Origin: an uncultured Flavobacteriaceae bacterium
GTDB taxonomy: Bacteria; Bacteroidota; Bacteroidia; Flavobacteriales; Flavobacteriaceae
Reading direction: 5' to 3'
DNA length: 39,786 bases
Assembly: GCA_947489085.1 (NCBI GenBank)
Contig: CANLCJ010000037.1
Span: 1 to 39,786, forward strand
The notes beneath the pieces were generated by a model. That model saw nothing but the letters and a program-made list of their open reading frames with translations, did no database searches and had not been told where the DNA came from. This document shows, piece after piece, positions 1 through 9,046 of this stretch (within the stretch, counting starts at the first letter, position 1; the number at the start of each line of letters is the position of its first letter). The translations under genes and the position numbers were made by a program.

Positions 1-268
1 AACTGTAAAATCTATTGTGAGTAATAAACACTATTTGAATAGTTTTAATACGACATTTAATATTTAAATTGGTATAATCTATTGAACATATTGAAAAAAT
101 CAGTTCATTTCAAAAAAACAGAACATTACCTAAAAGGTGCTTTTATAGACTAATTATTAAGTAAATCTAATTTTTAAGAGCGTTCCTATTTAATCGTTTA
201 CTACTTATCGAAAGCGGAAGCATCTTTTGTTTTTTACAAACGAAAACTTAGTTTAATTATGTCAATAC
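1..268. other. AT-rich stretch without a recognisable gene
   Basis: No convincing coding frame is visible on either strand. The first part is very AT-rich and holds no clear terminator or promoter. From about position 198 it begins to resemble the DNA upstream of the second peptide gene (shared TACTTATCGAAA), so the right part belongs to a duplicated upstream block. Confidence 0.5.
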
Positions 269-351
269 CACATATAAATAAGTGAATTTACAACACTATT
301 AACAAGAATTATAATGTTAAATTTATAGTAAATTAATCAAACTTTAGTATT
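269..351 (+). repeat. duplicated upstream block, copy 1
   Basis: The roughly 83 bases before the first peptide gene match the DNA before the second one (1177-1260) almost base for base. Shared blocks include AAGTGAATTTACAACA, TATAATGTTAA and AAATTAATCAAACT. Weaker similarity reaches back to about 198. A non-coding block kept this well next to diverged coding sequence probably carries the promoter and 5' leader. I see no clean TAnnTTTG element in it. Confidence 0.75.
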
Positions 352-606
352 ATGAAAAAAATCATTTTATTTACCTTTCTAGTTGTAGGCAGTATTATTT
401 ATGCTACAAACTTGTCTAACAGTATGGAGATTGTAAACGCAGAATCTGCATTAATGCATGGTCCTCGTAATCCTAATAGATATCCCGTGTGTAGCAACTG
501 TCTTCTTATAAGTTGTGATGGTTCTAATGGAAATTGTAGCGGCCATTGTAGAAGGAATGGAAAACTGCGTAATTGTTTCTCAAGCAACGATAGACAAGCT
601 AGGTAA
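352..606 (+). CDS. Cys-rich secreted NVEALA-like peptide, paralogue A
   Basis: This is an 84-residue predicted exported peptide. Residues 1-19 form a basic start (MKK) and a hydrophobic core typical of a signal peptide. A short NVEALA-like motif follows (IVNAESALMHG, residues 27-37). The tail holds six cysteines (47, 50, 55, 62, 66, 75) ending in SGHC-x8-C. NVEALA is a family of small exported peptides known from Bacteroidetes whose function is, as far as I know, unsettled. The motif is imperfect here, so family membership is an inference. Six cysteines suggest three disulfides or a metal site outside the cytoplasm. A paralogue lies about 650 bases downstream, and an inverted repeat follows the stop directly. 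No transporter or maturation gene lies beside it in the window. Confidence 0.8.
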   Translation: MKKIILFTFLVVGSIIYATNLSNSMEIVNAESALMHGPRNPNRYPVCSNCLLISCDGSNGNCSGHCRRNGKLRNCFSSNDRQAR

Positions 607-629
607 GGTGTATCCTATCTGGATACACC
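607..629 (+). terminator. 9-bp perfect hairpin after peptide A
   Basis: GGTGTATCC and GGATACACC flank a 5-base loop directly after the stop codon. No clear T-run follows, so this may be an attenuating or RNA-stabilising hairpin and not a classical intrinsic terminator. Confidence 0.55.
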
Positions 630-649
630 GTGCATTTAAGTTTTAAATG

Positions 650-681
650 GAATACAATTTGCTTAAAAGTAAATTGTATTC
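650..681. repeat. 11-bp perfect inverted repeat
   Basis: GAATACAATTT and AAATTGTATTC are separated by 10 bases, a second hairpin 20 bases after the first. It is followed by TATTTTAAGG. It could be the actual transcript end of peptide A. Confidence 0.6.
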
Positions 682-1176
682 TATTTTAAGGATATAGTAC
701 CGACTGTAAGAGTAAATGCTTTTGTCTAGAATTTGCCAGTTTGTTATAGATTAGCAAGTTTTTGGAGGTTATTACAAGTAAGCTCTACGAGTAGTAATTA
801 AGAAGTACTAAATAAATTGTATTTCGTAATATTAATTTATAATCAAGCCTTATTTTTTCAAAAATAAAAACCCTTTAAGAATTACTTGAGTATTACACTA
901 AAAATTCTTGGATAATGGAGTATCTGTTGTACGAAATCATTCTTTAAAACTTCATGTAACATAGATTTAATTTTAGATGTAATTTTATTAAAATAAGAAT
1001 GATAGTAGGCTATTTTATAAAATAAAAATTGACTGAAGTACCCTTGTAAGTGACTATTGTAAAGCAAATTTAAGTTTTCAACAGTATTCATGTATGGCCA
1101 TATAATACTTATCGAAATAGAGTATGTCTCTAACTGTTTAAAATATATACTTAAACTCAATTAAAGCATACCAATT
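682..1176. other. AT-rich spacer between the peptide genes
   Basis: No supported gene. A minus-strand open frame of 92 codons exists here, but its 5' part lies in DNA that is similar to the non-coding DNA upstream of peptide A, so it is probably chance. From about 1105 the sequence resembles the region from 198 on. Confidence 0.5.
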
Positions 1177-1260
1177 ACACATATATACAAGTGAATTTAC
1201 AACATAATTAACATGATTTATAATGTTAATTTTACAATAAATTAATCAAACTATAGTATT
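1177..1260 (+). repeat. duplicated upstream block, copy 2
   Basis: Counterpart of 269-351, ending at the start codon of the second peptide gene. The match continues into the first codons (MKK-ILF). The duplicated unit therefore spans promoter or leader plus gene. Confidence 0.75.
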
Positions 1261-1527
1261 ATGAAAAAAGTTATTTTATTTATATTTCTAGTTTTAGGAA
1301 GTATAATTTATGCAGGAAATTTATCTGTAAATGAAGATGTATTAAATGTAGAAACATCAAAAAAAGAGCTTATGCATGGGTGTCATGGCAAAAATGGTGT
1401 TAATAAATGTAAAAATTTACCTAAATGTCCACTATGTAGGTATCCTGGAAATAGACTGTCAGGTCATTGTAAGCATAGTGGAAGGGTGCGTAACTGTTCA
1501 AGAAGAAGTACTACTATTAGAGCGTAA
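1261..1527 (+). CDS. Cys-rich secreted NVEALA-like peptide, paralogue B
   Basis: An 88-residue predicted exported peptide and paralogue of the gene at 352. The signal peptides are nearly the same (MKK-ILF-FLV-GSIIYA-NLS). A closer NVEALA-like motif is present (VLNVETSKKELMHG, residues 27-40). It has six cysteines (41, 50, 56, 59, 70, 79). The SGHC-x8-C end and one C-x2-C are shared with paralogue A, while the middle has diverged and the cysteines are partly re-spaced. Slow change of the leader and fast change of the mature part, with cysteines retained, is typical of secreted peptides under diversifying pressure; that reading is inference. A strong intrinsic terminator follows. Function unknown. 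Confidence 0.8.
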   Translation: MKKVILFIFLVLGSIIYAGNLSVNEDVLNVETSKKELMHGCHGKNGVNKCKNLPKCPLCRYPGNRLSGHCKHSGRVRNCSRRSTTIRA

Positions 1528-1579
1528 TTAAACCCAATGAGACGATAAAAAATTGATAAAAAACTTTATTATAACCATT

Positions 1580-1616
1580 AGCAGCTTTAATAGTTTTTAT
1601 TAAGGCTGCTTTTTTA
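1580..1616 (+). terminator. intrinsic terminator after peptide B
   Basis: AGCAGCTTTAATA pairs with TATTAAGGCTGCT (one G-T pair) around a short T-rich loop and is followed by a run of six T. Confidence 0.9.
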
Positions 1617-1674
1617 CGTGAATCTTGCTATACTAAGCTGTATAACTTCAGTAGATGTTGGTGTTTTCTTGAAT

Positions 1675-1699
1675 CGAATTGAAAACAGTTTAAATCACT
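1675..1699. repeat. half copy of a dispersed palindromic repeat (copy 3)
   Basis: This 25-base stretch is the reverse complement of 5867-5891 with a single mismatch. It lies just past the end of the TolC gene. Together with the full copy just upstream of the adaptor gene it brackets the export operon with inverted repeats. Confidence 0.7.
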
Positions 1700-1702
1700 G
1701 CT

Positions 1703-3205
1703 CTATTTAAAAACAATGCTTTCAATAGTAATTTTTTTGTTTTCTATAAAATCGTATAAAGTAAGTTGTCTTAGCGTATAATAATCTAACCAGAAGCGTT
1801 CTAATGCATTTAAATATTGTAAAACAGCACGATCTTTTTCCTGCAAGGCAATATTTAAATCGGTAATAGTTATTTTTCCTAATTTGTACCGTTTTTGTGA
1901 AATATCGTACCGTTTTTGAGCCACTTCTTTTGCTTTTTCTGCAGTTAAAAGAAATTCTCTTTGGTTAGACCAATTGAGCACGTGGAGAAAGATTTCTTGT
2001 TCAAATTCTTGTTGACTTTGGTTTATGTTATTGTTGGTTAGGTCTAAATTAGCTTCTGCTATTTTTCGTCTGGATTTAGATACGCCCCAATCGAATAGGG
2101 GGATGCCAACCCTAAGTGAGACGTTTTGCTGTTGGTTAAAAGAATCGAATAAAGTGTTGAAGTCTTCACCGTTGTTTGAAATTCCAAAATTAGCTTCCAA
2201 ACCAATATTTAAGCGGTTATTGCCACGTTGGGCTGCAACTTCTTTTTCGGCTTCTAGTCGTCTTCTCCTAAATTCTATCACCGCTTTTCTGTTTTGTTGT
2301 GCTTCTTCCAAAGCTTTCTCGAACGTTACATCGAAGAGGGGAAGGGCATTAGGAACGTCTAACTTTAAATTTTCGCTTTCTAACTCTAAATACCGTGCTA
2401 AATTTTGAGATGTTCGTTTAAGCTCTATGGTGTTAGTGGTGACATTGTTTTTAGAATTTAACAAGGTGAGTTCTATTTGTAAAACATCGTTTTCTGCTAT
2501 TTTACCTACTTTATAGCGCCCTTGCGCAATTTTATAAAGCGTGTCTTGGTTAGAGCGGTTTATTTGGGCTATATCTAGCTGTTTTTGAGCTTTAAGCAGT
2601 TGAAAATAACGGCGGGAGGTGCTTACTGCAATTTCCTCCATAGTTTCTACAAATTCTCTTTTAGATTCTTCGTATACTAAAGGCTCGATTTGTTTATCCC
2701 ATCTAAAAGGATTGTATAACAAAGAGTTTTGGGAGTAACGTATTGTAAACGGAATTACAGAAAACCGTACATTATCGTCTAAACCAAAAAGCTCTATACG
2801 TTCTAGATTTGTGTTTATAGATAAAGTACCACCAGTATAAGGTATGCTTTGCGCTAAGGATAAACCGCCTTCCACTAGGAGTTGGTTTTGATTTACAAAT
2901 ATATCTTGTCCAGAATCGTTTGTAATACGTCTTATGGCATTGCTATAGTCTGGTAGGGTAGCATTTAAACGTAATTCTGGTAAAAAACTGGCTTTGTAGT
3001 TTCTATAACGCCAATAATCACGTTGATTACGGTTTAGGTTAATTTTATAATCTGGAGATTTCTCTTGTGCTATTTTAATAGCCTCTTCTAAAGTAATGCT
3101 TTTAGATTGTGCCTTGCTTTTTAGCGGCAATAGTGCAACTAAAAACAATAGATGTATTAGCGTGTTTTTTATACTATCTGGAGAAGGATTACTACTAATT
3201 TTCAT
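1703..3205 (-). CDS. TolC-family outer membrane efflux protein
   Basis: A 500-residue outer-membrane channel of the TolC/OEP family, which forms a trimer reaching across the outer membrane and periplasm. Residues 1-32 are a signal peptide ending at KSKAQS. The mature start, ITLEEAIKIAQEKSPDY, is the usual opening of OEP proteins. Two OEP repeats follow: the first has QLLKAQKQLDIAQ near residue 205, the second has KRYKLGKITITDL near residue 440. Length is normal. It is the last gene of a minus-strand operon, 6 bases after the permease gene, so it should serve the same export system. The ATG at 3205 places the signal peptide correctly. Confidence 0.93.
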   Translation of the reverse strand: MKISSNPSPDSIKNTLIHLLFLVALLPLKSKAQSKSITLEEAIKIAQEKSPDYKINLNRNQRDYWRYRNYKASFLPELRLNATLPDYSNAIRRITNDSGQDIFVNQNQLLVEGGLSLAQSIPYTGGTLSINTNLERIELFGLDDNVRFSVIPFTIRYSQNSLLYNPFRWDKQIEPLVYEESKREFVETMEEIAVSTSRRYFQLLKAQKQLDIAQINRSNQDTLYKIAQGRYKVGKIAENDVLQIELTLLNSKNNVTTNTIELKRTSQNLARYLELESENLKLDVPNALPLFDVTFEKALEEAQQNRKAVIEFRRRRLEAEKEVAAQRGNNRLNIGLEANFGISNNGEDFNTLFDSFNQQQNVSLRVGIPLFDWGVSKSRRKIAEANLDLTNNNINQSQQEFEQEIFLHVLNWSNQREFLLTAEKAKEVAQKRYDISQKRYKLGKITITDLNIALQEKDRAVLQYLNALERFWLDYYTLRQLTLYDFIENKKITIESIVFK

Positions 3206-3211
3206 TTTAAT

Positions 3212-4537
3212 TTATTCGGATCTTAAGGCCTCAATTGGTTTTTTATTTGCAGCAGATTTTGCAGGTAATATACCAAAAACTAAACCAACGCCTACTGCTA
3301 TTGCAAACGAAAGTAATATGGAATTTAGGGATAGCACGGTTTCTATTCCAGAGGTTATTTCTATGCTATAGGCACCAATTATGCCTAATACTATTCCTAT
3401 AATGCCACCACCTACGCTTATAAGTACAGATTCTGCTAAAAATTGTAAAACGACATCTTCCCTCGTAGCACCTATTGCTCTCATTATACCAATTTCCTTA
3501 GTACGCTCTAAAACAGAAGCCAACATAATATTCATAATGCCAATGCCTCCTATTAACAGGGATATGCCAGCAATAATGCTTAGTACAATATTAAATATTT
3601 GTTTTGTTTTTTGCTGCTGTTTTAAAAGCTGTATGGGTATTGTTATTTCAAAATTTAACTTGCCATTGTGCCTGCGTTTTAGCATTTTACTTATTACTTC
3701 TGCGGTAGATTGTAGTGTGTTTGCTTTTTTTACTTGTACGGTAAGCTTATCGATTTGGTTGTTGTTTTTAAGCTTTACCGGCGTTTTACTTAACGTTTGC
3801 TCATCTTTTTTTCGATCTTCAAAACGAATTAAAAACGTTTTTATGGGGATATAAATATCTTGATTAAGATCTCTAATACCTAAATTCTCTTGGGCTTTGG
3901 AAGATACAAATTGTTCCTCTATAATACCAGTTACCTGTAACCATACATGTTTTACTTTAATAAATTTGCCAATGGCGCGTTGGCCTGCAAACAATTTTTT
4001 CTCTATACTTCTTCCAATAATACACACAGGAGCCGCATTTCTTATTTGATGATTAGAAAACAGTTTACCTTGAGCAATTTTAACGTTAGCGGTAGTAAAG
4101 AAATCTGGTGTTACGCCAACGAGCTTTACTTGTTTTTGCCTGCCATTATTAATAACATTAGCAGTTAGAATAACTTCAGGGCTTACAAGGGCTATAGAAG
4201 GTATATGTTTGGCTATACTTTCTGCATCTGATATGTCTAGCCCTTTGGCATATTTTTTAGAGAAGCTGGCTTTTTTCTTGTCTGCCGTTTTATTATTGCC
4301 TGTACTTTGTTGTGGGGTTTTTGGCGTAATAATTATGTTATTAACCCCAATACGTTCTAATTGAGATAGTATTTCTTTTTCGGCGCCTTTGCCTATGGCT
4401 AACATGGTTATAACGGCTGCAACACCAAATATAATGCCTAGCGCAGTAAGAAATGTTCTAACAGTATTGGTTTTAATAACGCGTAATGCTTCTGTAATAC
4501 TGGACTTAATTTTCTCAAAATAAACAGTATCTAGCAT
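3212..4537 (-). CDS. MacB/FtsX-type ABC transporter permease
   Basis: A 441-residue inner-membrane permease with the MacB architecture. A cytoplasmic start carries TVRTFLTALGIIFGVAAV (first membrane helix, about residues 27-50). A large periplasmic domain (about 50-320) follows, then three C-terminal helices forming the FtsX domain (about 325-350, 370-395, 410-430) with the conserved ERTKEIGIMRAIGA coupling segment. In E. coli MacB the ATPase is fused at the N-terminus; here it is absent and the chain begins at the membrane part. The ATPase must come from a separate gene, and none lies in this operon. The gene sits 2 bases after the adaptor and 6 before tolC. Mechanotransmission export is the known family role; the substrate is unknown. 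Confidence 0.9.
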   Translation of the reverse strand: MLDTVYFEKIKSSITEALRVIKTNTVRTFLTALGIIFGVAAVITMLAIGKGAEKEILSQLERIGVNNIIITPKTPQQSTGNNKTADKKKASFSKKYAKGLDISDAESIAKHIPSIALVSPEVILTANVINNGRQKQVKLVGVTPDFFTTANVKIAQGKLFSNHQIRNAAPVCIIGRSIEKKLFAGQRAIGKFIKVKHVWLQVTGIIEEQFVSSKAQENLGIRDLNQDIYIPIKTFLIRFEDRKKDEQTLSKTPVKLKNNNQIDKLTVQVKKANTLQSTAEVISKMLKRRHNGKLNFEITIPIQLLKQQQKTKQIFNIVLSIIAGISLLIGGIGIMNIMLASVLERTKEIGIMRAIGATREDVVLQFLAESVLISVGGGIIGIVLGIIGAYSIEITSGIETVLSLNSILLSFAIAVGVGLVFGILPAKSAANKKPIEALRSE

Positions 4538-4539
4538 AT

Positions 4540-5787
4540 TTAGTCTTTAAGAAGCGTTAAGGGTGTATCGTCTGCGCTATCGGGTTTACTAAGGTATACT
4601 TTATCGCCTTCATTTAAGCCTTTAGTTACAATAATAACTTCATTATTAGCATGGCTTAACTGTAGTTGTTGTTTTTTTATACTGTAACCAGTTTTTACAT
4701 AAGCAAAACTAATAGTATCGCTTGTAAATATAGCTTCCAGAGGTACCATTAGAGCATTGTCTTGGGTTCGGGTTAAAATTCGGTTAGAAGTGGTCATGCC
4801 TGGTCTTATATTCTCGTGCGTGTCGTTAAGTTTTATAAGCATTTGAAACAGTTTTATATTGCTCCCTTTTCTAGTTTCTCCCACGTTGGCTACACTTGTT
4901 ACTTTACCTTGTAATTCTATATTAGGAAACGCATCGAAACCAATAGCTACAGGAAACCCTACTTTTATTTTTCTAACATCTATCTCGTTACAATAGGTTT
5001 TAGATTCCATTTTAGTAAGATCTGGAAGGCTTGCCATAGCAGGATTCCAAGGCGAAATGGTACTTCCTACTGTTGTTTTCTCTCCATCTGAATCTTTAAT
5101 ATAAGTTAACATACCGTCGTTGTTAGAATAGATAGTTAACTTATCTTCTAATGCTTTTAAGTCTTGAATGCGTTTTTTAATCTTAGAAACTTGCGTGCCT
5201 ACTTCAACCATTTTGGCGATGGCCTTTCTCTTTTTTATAGAGTAATTTTCTTTAAGCTCTCTTAAATCACGTTCATTTTTCTCTATGTTAATTTCTAATT
5301 TTCTGATAAGTGTTGGAGCTTCGTAAATAGAATTTTTAAGCTCTAATTTGTCGTCTTCTATACGGAATGCTAAATCTTTTATAGCATTGCGTTCCTGCTT
5401 TAAAGTAAGTGTAGTATCTAGGCGCTCTTGCGTGTATTTAGATTCTGCATTTTCCAAATTTAACAAGGCGTCGTTAATTTTACTGTTAACTTCTGAAGCA
5501 TCGAGTTTACCAATGTAATCTCCTTTTTTTACCAAGGTGCCCTCAGCCACTAAATCTTCAATTTTTAATTGATATATATTGAATTGCCGAGATTCTACAG
5601 GCCCATTAATTTTTTTAGAACTGGTAGATTGTGCTTCGCCAGAGAGTATAATTTCATTTTTAAAAGTACCCTTAACTACAGACGTAATTATAGGTGCATT
5701 TTCGTTAGTGCCACCACCAAACGATGCGTATAAAATTATTAGTATTGTTATTATAGCTCCAATTATAATAATTTTTTTTCTAGGCAT
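4540..5787 (-). CDS. HlyD/MacA-type periplasmic adaptor subunit
   Basis: A 415-residue membrane-fusion protein linking an inner-membrane ABC permease to TolC. An N-terminal membrane anchor (about residues 5-23) has no signal-peptidase site. A beta/lipoyl part near 50-100 includes VKKGDYIGKLD. A long charged helical hairpin (about 105-215) follows, then the second lipoyl half, a beta-barrel (about 255-340, RPGMTTSNRI) and a membrane-proximal domain ending in GLNEGDKVYL. It is the first gene of the adaptor-permease-channel operon. The upstream region holds a palindromic repeat and the icd terminator. I could not find a clean TAnnTTTG promoter. Confidence 0.92.
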   Translation of the reverse strand: MPRKKIIIIGAIITILIILYASFGGGTNENAPIITSVVKGTFKNEIILSGEAQSTSSKKINGPVESRQFNIYQLKIEDLVAEGTLVKKGDYIGKLDASEVNSKINDALLNLENAESKYTQERLDTTLTLKQERNAIKDLAFRIEDDKLELKNSIYEAPTLIRKLEINIEKNERDLRELKENYSIKKRKAIAKMVEVGTQVSKIKKRIQDLKALEDKLTIYSNNDGMLTYIKDSDGEKTTVGSTISPWNPAMASLPDLTKMESKTYCNEIDVRKIKVGFPVAIGFDAFPNIELQGKVTSVANVGETRKGSNIKLFQMLIKLNDTHENIRPGMTTSNRILTRTQDNALMVPLEAIFTSDTISFAYVKTGYSIKKQQLQLSHANNEVIIVTKGLNEGDKVYLSKPDSADDTPLTLLKD

Positions 5788-5866
5788 ATGCGATAATTTA
5801 ATGCAATTTAAAAATAAATAAAAACAAAATAACTAGTGGTTACATTCTTTAATTTCTTTACAAAGT

Positions 5867-5940
5867 AGTGATTTAAACTTTTTTCAATTCGTTATAAAAA
5901 TCTAGAATTTTCACTAGAATCTAAAAAGTTTAAATCATTT
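5867..5940. repeat. dispersed palindromic repeat, copy 1
   Basis: A compact imperfect palindrome. The 15-base end TGATTTAAACTTTTT (5869-5883) recurs as its exact reverse complement at 5923-5937. An inner pair, CTAGAATTTTCACTAGAATC, forms the tip. The reverse complement of the element matches 22491-22645, where an extra block of about 80 bases sits in the middle, and half of it matches 1675-1699. It may be a small non-autonomous mobile element or a REP-like sequence; no transposase is present. Confidence 0.75.
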
Positions 5941-5965
5941 CAAAACAAGAAAGATAAATTAATAA

Positions 5966-5995
5966 AAAAAGTCCCTATTTAGGGACTTTTTAATT
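5966..5995 (-). terminator. bidirectional intrinsic terminator after icd
   Basis: AAAAAGTCCC-TATTT-AGGGACTTTTT forms a tight hairpin with A/T runs on both sides, 20 bases past the icd stop codon. It separates icd from the export operon on the same strand. Confidence 0.9.
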
Positions 5996-6014
5996 AGTAT
6001 TATAACTGCAAATT

Positions 6015-8240
<2,226 letters not shown>

Positions 8241-8441
8241 TTAGAATTATTAAGATGCTAAAAACAGAAGTGATTAAGACGATTTATTTTTAGCGATTGC
8301 GAATATACAAAAAAAGGCGTTTATTTTTTCCATAGTTAATTATGAAAAGGGACTAATCCTTATACATTTAGCAGAATACTAATAAAGTGTGCATCAAGTA
8401 TGAATTTGCTAAGAATAGGTGGCTTATGATGGTAAAAAAGC

Positions 8442-8488
8442 AAAAGCCATATCGGTTTTAGACTTAATTTCTAACCGATATGGCTTTT
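8442..8488. repeat. 16-bp perfect inverted repeat between icd and rplS
   Basis: AAAAGCCATATCGGTT (8442-8457) recurs as its exact reverse complement at 8473-8488 around a 15-base spacer. Read on the minus strand the hairpin ends in TTTTGCTTTTTT, so it could be a second terminator behind rplS. It could also be a protein-binding operator upstream of icd. Confidence 0.75.
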
Positions 8489-8495
8489 AAAACAA

Positions 8496-8525
8496 CAAAA
8501 ACCCCAGCTAGGCTGAGGTTTTTTA
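8496..8525 (-). terminator. rplS terminator
   Basis: AAAAACCCCAGC-TA-GGCTGAGGTTTTTT, a hairpin with one internal mismatch and a T-run on either strand, 30 bases past the rplS stop. Confidence 0.85.
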
Positions 8526-8555
8526 TATGTGTAGACTACACCTAGATTTATAATA

Positions 8556-8906
8556 CTAGCGTCTTCTTTCTTTAATTCTTGCTTTTTTACCAGTAAGACC
8601 TCTAAAGTAGTAAATTCTTGCTCTACGTACTTTACCTCTCTTATTGATTTCGATTTTCTGTAATGCAGGTAAGTTTACAGGGAAGATACGCTCTACACCT
8701 ATAGAACCAGACATTTTACGAATTGTAAATGTTTCTGATGTTCCAGAACCTCTTCTTTGAATTACAACACCTCTAAAAAACTGAGTACGTGTTTTATTAC
8801 CTTCTTTAATTTCGTAGTATACTGTAATTGTATCTCCAGCGCTAAAGTCTGGTAATTCTTTTCTTGCTACAAATTCGTCTTGAACAAATTTTACTAAAGC
8901 TTCCAT
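8556..8906 (-). CDS. rplS: 50S ribosomal protein L19
   Basis: A 116-residue large-subunit protein lying at the interface with the 30S subunit. The family pattern is complete: FSAGDTITVYYEIKEGNK (about 22-39), FFRGVVIQRRGSG, TFTIRKMSGSIGVERIFP, and the basic C-terminus RARIYYFRGLTGKKARIKE. Length is normal. In many bacteria rplS follows rpsP-rimM-trmD; here it stands alone with its own promoter (8980-9009) and terminator. An AAGCCAAATTTGGCTT palindrome lies in the 5' leader. Confidence 0.98.
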   Translation of the reverse strand: MEALVKFVQDEFVARKELPDFSAGDTITVYYEIKEGNKTRTQFFRGVVIQRRGSGTSETFTIRKMSGSIGVERIFPVNLPALQKIEINKRGKVRRARIYYFRGLTGKKARIKERRR

Positions 8907-8966
8907 TTATTTGTATTTAAAATAATTGATTTAGAGTAACATACACGATTTTCGCCAGAGGTTAAG

Positions 8967-8982
8967 CCAAATTTGGCTGCAA
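8967..8982. promoter_or_regulatory. palindrome at the start of the rplS leader
   Basis: AAGCCAAATTTGGCTG is a near-perfect self-complementary stretch within and just downstream of the -7 element of rplS, about 60 bases before the start codon. It could be an operator or a small leader hairpin. Confidence 0.4.
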
Positions 8983-9009
8983 ATATAGCTAATAATTTAC
9001 TAAACACAA
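8980..9009 (-). promoter_or_regulatory. rplS promoter (TTG-N19-TATATTTG)
   Basis: On the minus strand, TTG (9009-9007), 19 bases and TATATTTG (8987-8980) match the Bacteroidetes primary-sigma consensus for both boxes and spacing. It predicts a leader of roughly 65-70 bases. Confidence 0.8.
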
Positions 9010-9046
9010 GCAATTTATAATTATTAGCCACAAAAAGTGCTGTGCT

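Noticed and set aside
89-122. Possible fourth, decayed copy of the palindromic repeat
   Set aside because: Only short AT-rich runs (ATTGAAAAAA, TTTCAAAA) agree and the palindrome is missing; chance likeness cannot be excluded.
882-1160. Minus-strand 92-codon open frame between the peptide genes
   Set aside because: Very AT-rich with biased Ile/Tyr/Ser content, no recognisable family, and its 5' end falls in DNA that resembles non-coding sequence upstream of the other peptide gene.
2025-2408. Plus-strand open frame inside tolC, and similar long frames opposite icd, the permease gene and the RsmB-like gene
   Set aside because: These are antisense shadows of well-supported genes, with no family pattern of their own.
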